From Prostheceraeus crozeri (taxonomy: Eukaryota > Platyhelminthes > Polycladida > Euryleptidae): a stretch of 64,000 nucleotides of DNA. Below the pieces are notes generated by a model. The model did not search any database. It worked only from the letters and a program-made list of their open reading frames with translations, and was not told the origin of the DNA. The translations under genes were made by a program, and so were the position numbers. Shown in pieces: positions 58,560 to 64,000 of the stretch (the stretch's first letter is position 1; each line of letters starts with the position of its first letter). The DNA is taken from positions 115,331 through 179,330 of the forward strand of contig CAJQUW010006313.1 of the NCBI GenBank assembly GCA_907163375.1, in the 5' to 3' direction.

Positions 58560-60017
58560 ATAGGGTCCGACTAGCAACCACCAGCGATCCAGACATGCAA
58601 CAACTTCTACGCTTGATTGAAGATGGTTTCCCCGAACCGTACAATGCTTTACCGCCAGCTGTACGTGAATTCCACCGTTTCAAGCATCACCTTTCCTCTG
58701 TCGACGGTGTCATCCAAGGATCGCATAGTGATACCAAAATCGCTCCAACAAAATGTCCTCTCAACGCTTCACTCTGCTCACCAAGGAGTCACTTCTATGT
58801 TAGCCCGCGCAGACTCCACCGTGTTCTGGCCTGGCATCACAACAGACGTCAGCGCACAACGGAACCACTGCAGCGACTGCAATCGCAACGCTCCTTCTCA
58901 GCCTAGCGCCCCACCTACTGAATTGATGTTACCGTCGTACCCTTCCAATGTATATGCGCAGACTACTTCAAATATAAGGGACACAACTACCTCGTCATAG
59001 TCGACCGATATTCCAACTGGCTCATCATTGAACGTGCACACAACGGTACCCAAGGCCTTATAACCAGTCTACGCAGAATTTTCGTCACATATGGTATCCC
59101 TGATGAATGTGCATCCGACGGCGGTCCTGAATTCACTTCGTCATCCGCATCCACGTTCCTCAAAAATTGGGGTGTACACCATCGTCTGTCATCTGTCGCG
59201 CACCCACACACCACATCCAACACAAGAGCGGAAATTGGTGTCAAAACGGCGAAGCGTCTCATTGCTTCCAACACGGGCCCTAATGGCGAACTAGACACGG
59301 ATACATTTCAGAGTAGAGCCGTCCTACAGGATCGCAACACTCCGGATCCCGACACTAAATTATCCCCAGCCATGTGCCTATTTGGTCGACCGATTAAAGA
59401 CTTCATCCCATCCTGCCAAGGACGATATCAACCTCAACCCAAAACTTGGATTGACATCCTCAATGCTCGCGAAGAAGCATTACGAAACCGACACCAAAAA
59501 GCGCTGGAACGTCTAAGCGAACACAAAACGTCTGCCACCCTTAGCTGTCGGAGATCACGTACGCCTTCAGAACCAGACTGGCCCACATCCGACAAAATGG
59601 GACCGCACTGGAAAGATAATTGAGGTGAGGCAGTTTGACCAATACGTAGTCCGGGTGGATGGCTCTGGACGCATAACGCTCCGCAATCGCAAATTCTTAA
59701 GGAAGTATTTACCAGCTCATCCTCCGACACCGACACGCCGTATTACCGATGATTTGAAGTTCCTTCCAACATTGAACTTCGATCCCGAACTCAGAATCCT
59801 CAAGCCAGCATCTACGATACCGCCATCTAACACAGATCCGCCAACACCAGACCACTCAATCTCCGAAGAAGCCAACGATCTTCCTGCACCCACGAGCCCT
59901 GAACGAGAAACCTCAATGATAGGGAACAAACTGGATCGTCAACAAACCGTGAACAATCCGCACACTCCACCTCCTGCTGGTCCCGCCCGAAACCTCCACT
60001 TGCCCTCCGTCGTCTGA
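58560..60017 (+). pseudogene. integrase region of the Ty3/Gypsy fossil
   Basis: The region holds an HHCC-type zinc-binding block (H-S-A-H-Q-G with a later C-x2-C, about 58770-58880) and a DDE-core block with DGGPEF (about 59118-59135). VHHRLSSVAHPHTTSN and a C-terminal basic tail (RVDGSGRITLRNRKFLRKYL, about 59647-59706) follow. The tail ends just before the hAT-like insertion. Integrase would insert the DNA copy. The region is part of a broken element. Confidence 0.8.
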
Positions 60018-60028
60018 TGGACTACAAC

Positions 60029-61252
60029 CAGGGTTGGTCAGATCCACGTGGATTTTCATTTATCCACGTGGATGTGGGATAAATGTGGATCAATGCAGGC
60101 AATGCAATCTAGTTATAGAAACCAAGCGTTCCATATATATTGTCGTCATTCTGATTAGTTTTCAAAGCGGTTTATGCTCGCATGAAGTGCATGTTGATCG
60201 AAAACTGAAGTTCACTCATGCCTTTCATTCAAGCAATGCGAGGCATAGCTTCTTGCCTCGACTGCCGCTAGCGGAGCTGTGTCTGTTGGTGTGTCGGTGT
60301 CGTGGAAGTAAGGATGATGCCGACACATGCCTGCATGCAGAAAGCACATGAGCTCACCATACCACGTACACAGATAGATCAGCCCTTTTGTCTTTTTTCT
60401 TGCCTTGACAGTCCACTCTGAATAATGGCAATTGCGTATTACTACTTAAGAATTTCAGAGAGCAATCTCATTGGCTGATATTTTTGGATCTTACACATCA
60501 TCACACTGACGGCTAATTGCCAAAGAGGTTGATAGTCTATTATTAGTTAGTCTAGGAGAGCCGGACGAGCGTGCGAATCAGTCTCAGGAAAACTGACAGC
60601 ACGACGGCGTCATCAATAAGGGGGCAATAAACACAATAAGAACATCAGCAGAGCAGCCGGAGTTGCTGTCGACTCGATAAGCGATACATGCATTTTTCTG
60701 CATGAAAATGAATACGGTAATTGTCGTGGATATCTCTTTAGAGTAACTTGTACTTGAAGTGAAATTCGAGGTACTTCAGGGATCCTACTTGGTCTCACTG
60801 CCTCGCCGTCGCCCAGGAATTGACACTCAACAATGAGGAAACAAAAATCTGACTGACGCGGGCCGATGAAATGCATTAGTGCGCTCTAGTTTTGCGATAG
60901 CTTTGCGCTCTACATGTATGTAATAAATATTCGGCATGAATTGAATTTTGAATGATGATGGAAAAACCAGGTCATGAAAGCCAGAGAAACTAACTGCTGG
61001 AAACTGTTTGAAAAAATATTACACACAATCGCATCTCAAATATGAAATGAAATTAGAATAGCATTGAGTTATAGTAGCTACAATAGACCTTGCTTTTTTT
61101 ATTTTTCAGAAAGCTGACTGACACAACCTTCATAAAATGTGCTTTCTAATTGATCCACATAAAAATCCCGGAACCGGGATAAATGGGTTCTTTTATCCAC
61201 GTGGATCCCTCCACGTTCGGACCGGGAGGGATAAATGGACTGACCAACCCTG
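60029..61252. mobile_element. hAT-like non-autonomous transposon inserted in the Ty3/Gypsy element
   Basis: The 1224-bp element starts cagggttggtcag and ends ctgaccaaccctg. It has the 8-bp duplication actacaac at 60021-60028 and 61253-61260. The subterminal word tccacgtgga is repeated at both ends (60042-60074 and about 61196-61213), and a ggataaatg word also recurs. No transposase was recognised. It lies after the integrase tail and before the polypurine tract, so it is younger than the retrotransposon insertion. Confidence 0.92.
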
Positions 61253-61340
61253 ACTACAACCCCCCTGGCCGAAAGTGGTAGTGCTTAACATTTTAAACGT
61301 CTAAACGAACGCCATGTATTCTCCGACCGACCCGTTTAGA

Positions 61341-61352
61341 CTGGGGAGGAGG
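61341..61352 (+). promoter_or_regulatory. polypurine tract of the Ty3/Gypsy element
   Basis: ggggaggagg ends immediately before the 3' LTR start (tagacaata). This is the expected plus-strand primer site. Confidence 0.8.
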
Positions 61353-61511
61353 TAGACAATAACTCATCGGACTTGTTAGCATCTTTATGTGTGTTTTGAT
61401 GTATAACTTCACGTACGTGAAATGACAACGCGTAGCTCTAGTTGCAACCTTGCCTTTCAGCTTTGTTCATTCACAATAAATTTATCAATCGAAAAAGCGT
61501 GTGCTTATTTA
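61353..61511 (+). repeat. 3' LTR of the Ty3/Gypsy element
   Basis: The 159-bp copy of the 5' LTR is nearly identical, differing by three substitutions and a 4-base gap in a tg-rich stretch. The target duplication ttggt follows at 61512. Confidence 0.92.
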
Positions 61512-61549
61512 TTGGTCATCATCGCTTGACGAGTTTGGAGAGTCCACAG

Positions 61550-64000
61550 CAGCATTAAAAAATGCATAAAAAACAGAATCAAATAATTATAAGCATGAGC
61601 ATATTCATCCCCATCCCAATGCCCAACGCGACATATTCATCCATTCCTCTGAGCTTCACACGCGCAGCTAGCAAAACCGACAATGCACAATACGGACTGC
61701 ATACACCCAAACCAAACAAAAAAAGAGATCATTAACAACCCCGCCTCAGCACAGATTCTTCCAACATCTAAACATCTAATATGTTCACGTGCAACAGCAA
61801 TCCAGACGCATACATATAGAGCATTCAAAAACAACATCATTGAAAGCATTACCTCCATGCATTTCCACAGCAGCAACTGATGCATATTCATTTCCGCAGC
61901 ATAATATTTCAGCATGAGCGACGCCTACTTCAAATAACAACAGAGCAGCGATTGTAACAAATCTTAATCATACATGAATAATCAAACACAAAAGCATAAG
62001 TTCAAAAAGCAAAGCAAAAAATATCAAATACACCAGCACATCACATAGCATATTAGCAGCATTAAAGCATTAACCTAACAGCAGCATACTAAAACAGCAT
62101 CCCCAAAAACCAGGCATTAATCATATAGACTCAAGCCACAGCACAGCATCCAACCCCATAGAAACCATAAGACTATTAATACACGCATTCACAATAACAT
62201 CCTTCCCGCTAAGCATCATATCACACAGCTCATAATTTGCATTCCATAACACAGACCGCAAGCATGCAGACAGAACATTACTAATCGCCATGAGAAAAAG
62301 CATCATACAACAAACTAACACAAATAAACGCAATAACACATATCGAAACATAATCCCATATTTAAACATTCAAAACCTGACATAATACAGCAATACATCC
62401 TAAACATAATTAGCATCAAAAGATCCCTAGAAGGCATCTCCCTCATAGCAGCATCTATCAGACACAATGCTAACCTCATATATCATAAATTCATACTAGC
62501 ATACATCCAGACATATACGAACTTCTATCCACAATCACATATCGCACATACGCATTCATAACCAAATTAAATCCGATTTCAACAACAGCATAATTGCATT
62601 TCATCCAACATTTCCCAACAAATCCATCTACGCATAAGCGACAATCATCGCACATTACAGTCTAGTAGATCGCAAACATTAACATAGCATCATATAACCA
62701 TGTCCCAACACTTGCTAAAATCAATAATAAGCATCACAATACCCTATATTAAAACCACAAATCTTACCCCACTCCTTTATCCCCTTTGCATTAATAATCA
62801 CCATCTAAAATTCTTACCATTAACATATAACAGCAGCATCACGTCATATGCATCATAACAGCTGAAGCATACCATATACCGCAATTCAAATGCATAATTC
62901 AGCATTATAAAACAGCACCTCCCAAATCTATTGCATAAACTAAGAGAATTAGATACATCATTATAATAACCATATAAACCATATCCATACCACATTTCAA
63001 GCATCTCAATAACAAACCTCATTCCCCAAACTATCCGCAGCATGACCTAACAAAAGAAACTAAACATCCAAAAACCACACGACAAATCGTAGCATCACAT
63101 ACACTCATACAATCGACATACATATTTGCATACATAGCAGCCTCCAATGTTTAACACCAGCAGCATTCAACGACATATCTTCTTCATTCACCATCCCATC
63201 CCAAAACACATACATTCACAGCATGCATCCAGATTACAACACATATTACGTATCAAAAGAAGACAATAATCAAACACCCATCATAACAGCACATTAAACC
63301 AATCGAATCCAATCACCCACTATACATAGCCACTAAAAACTCATTAAAAGCCAGCCGCCATAGCAGGCACATACAGCATAAATCACGTCATTCCCCAAAC
63401 CACCAAGCATATCATCGCAGTCATCAACGTCATCATGCAAACCCAATACCAAGCCCCAAAATATACATTCCAAAGACAAAGCAGCATCAAAGCAGCATAC
63501 AAACAAGTCCCCCTTACCAAAACCCAATAAAAATTAAACATTGAACCCCGAACATTCACCCCAAACGCATCATCACACAAAAACCAAAACAGCAGCCAAA
63601 TTCAAATAACCACGCATACCATACCAGCACATCAAAACTATAACGAATACCACACCATCACACACACTAAGCATCAGCATTATATAGAATAGGCCGCCGC
63701 ATATTATCCATTAACCGATTATAAGTGAACTCTAGCAAAATTTAATAAGCAGCATGCATACAAATCAAAGCCATTCACATAGCATCATTTCCATGACTAT
63801 AGAAGAAGCAAATAATTCCGCATATTCATCATAACACCATAACATCGCATTGCATAGCACACCATTACTACCAAATGCCGCACAATTAGAACCTGTAGCC
63901 ACACCCGCCTCCAACAACCAAATTCCACCAAACACAGCCAAACCAAAACCAACGCTGCAGCATCAACCCCGCACAACGCATCCCCCCGCATACATACTCA
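61550..64000. other. A+C-rich, G-poor strand-skewed tract, no gene
   Basis: From about 61550 the plus strand is dominated by A and C. In a sample line (62041-62100) A is about 43%, C 23%, T 22% and G 12%, and all seven Gs there are followed by C. Another line (63421-63480) has only four Gs in 60 bases. The word agcagcat recurs every few hundred bases (for example 62055, 62081, 62445, 62830, 63480). Minus-strand frames here are products of the skew: they are rich in Met, Leu, Cys and Trp and lack any motif. The tract continues past the window end. Confidence 0.6.

Larger units (their letters stand above)
55146..61511 (+). mobile_element. Ty3/Gypsy LTR retrotransposon fossil, young, carrying a nested hAT-like insertion
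   Basis: The 5-bp duplication ttggt lies at 55141-55145 and 61512-61516. Inside are a 155-bp 5' LTR, a primer site, a gag-protease region, an RT-RNase H-integrase region, a 1.22-kb transposon insertion, a polypurine tract (about 61341-61352) and a 159-bp 3' LTR. The domain order protease, RT, RNase H, integrase is that of Ty3/Gypsy. No envelope gene was seen. The two LTRs differ at three substitutions and one 4-base gap, so the insertion is fairly recent. The coding part is broken, with about half a dozen breaks, mostly in the pol half. GC content is clearly higher than in the surroundings. Confidence 0.93.

Noticed and set aside
61637-63991. Several hydrophobic minus-strand frames that could suggest a mitochondrial insertion
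   Set aside because: No mitochondrial protein, tRNA or rRNA motif is visible. The hydrophobic look follows from the T+G skew of that strand.
1-64000. CRISPR arrays, operons, prophage or bacterial genes
   Set aside because: No regularly spaced repeats were seen, the gene shown is spliced, and all mobile elements are of animal type.

Overview
The window is nuclear DNA of an animal, most likely an AT-rich, probably marine, invertebrate. The evidence is a split host gene with GT-AG introns of 3 to 14 kb and dense, mostly decayed transposons of animal types: several LINE lineages, Penelope-like elements with hammerhead motifs, hAT and Tc1 relatives, tRNA-derived SINEs and one Ty3/Gypsy element. 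Nothing bacterial or organellar was seen. I could not name the species.

The only host gene I can support is ELL, the RNA polymerase II elongation factor of the super/little elongation complexes. It lies on the minus strand. Four exons were found (52368-52525, 49122-49247, 40539-40814, 26076-26306). Their splice sites are canonical and their codon phases agree at all three junctions. They encode most of the conserved N-terminal half. The first exon and the C-terminal occludin-homology exons were not found and may lie outside the window or in exons too short to see.

Region 1-26 kb holds a hammerhead-like relic (3.1 kb) and a LINE (6.2-7.4 kb). A 437-bp foldback Penelope-like insertion with two minimal hammerhead motifs follows at 7.5-7.9 kb. 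Next come a second LINE type with an apparent restriction-like endonuclease domain (8.65-9.77 kb) and a transposon with 6-bp target duplications and a dead transposase (10.9-12.8 kb). A LINE (15.05-20.18 kb) is split by a 3.55-kb hAT-like element, which itself contains a second foldback Penelope-like copy with a GIY-YIG endonuclease domain. A dead hAT (22.1-23.3 kb) and a 1.49-kb non-autonomous element (23.6-25.1 kb) complete this part.

Region 26-52.5 kb is the ELL gene. Its introns carry LINE scraps, a 1.08-kb non-autonomous element, SINE pieces, a dead Tc1/mariner copy, several long hairpins (one, at 52.0 kb, pre-miRNA-like) and an unexplained 191-codon open frame at 32.8-33.3 kb.

Region 55.1-61.5 kb is a Ty3/Gypsy retrotransposon fossil, young by its nearly identical 155/159-bp LTRs and flanked by a 5-bp duplication. 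A 1.22-kb hAT-like element sits inside it. The site just after its 5' LTR matches an internal LTR segment in inverted sense, which suggests Tf1/sushi-type self-priming. From about 61.55 kb to the window end the sequence changes to an A+C-rich, G-poor, strand-skewed tract with no recognisable gene.
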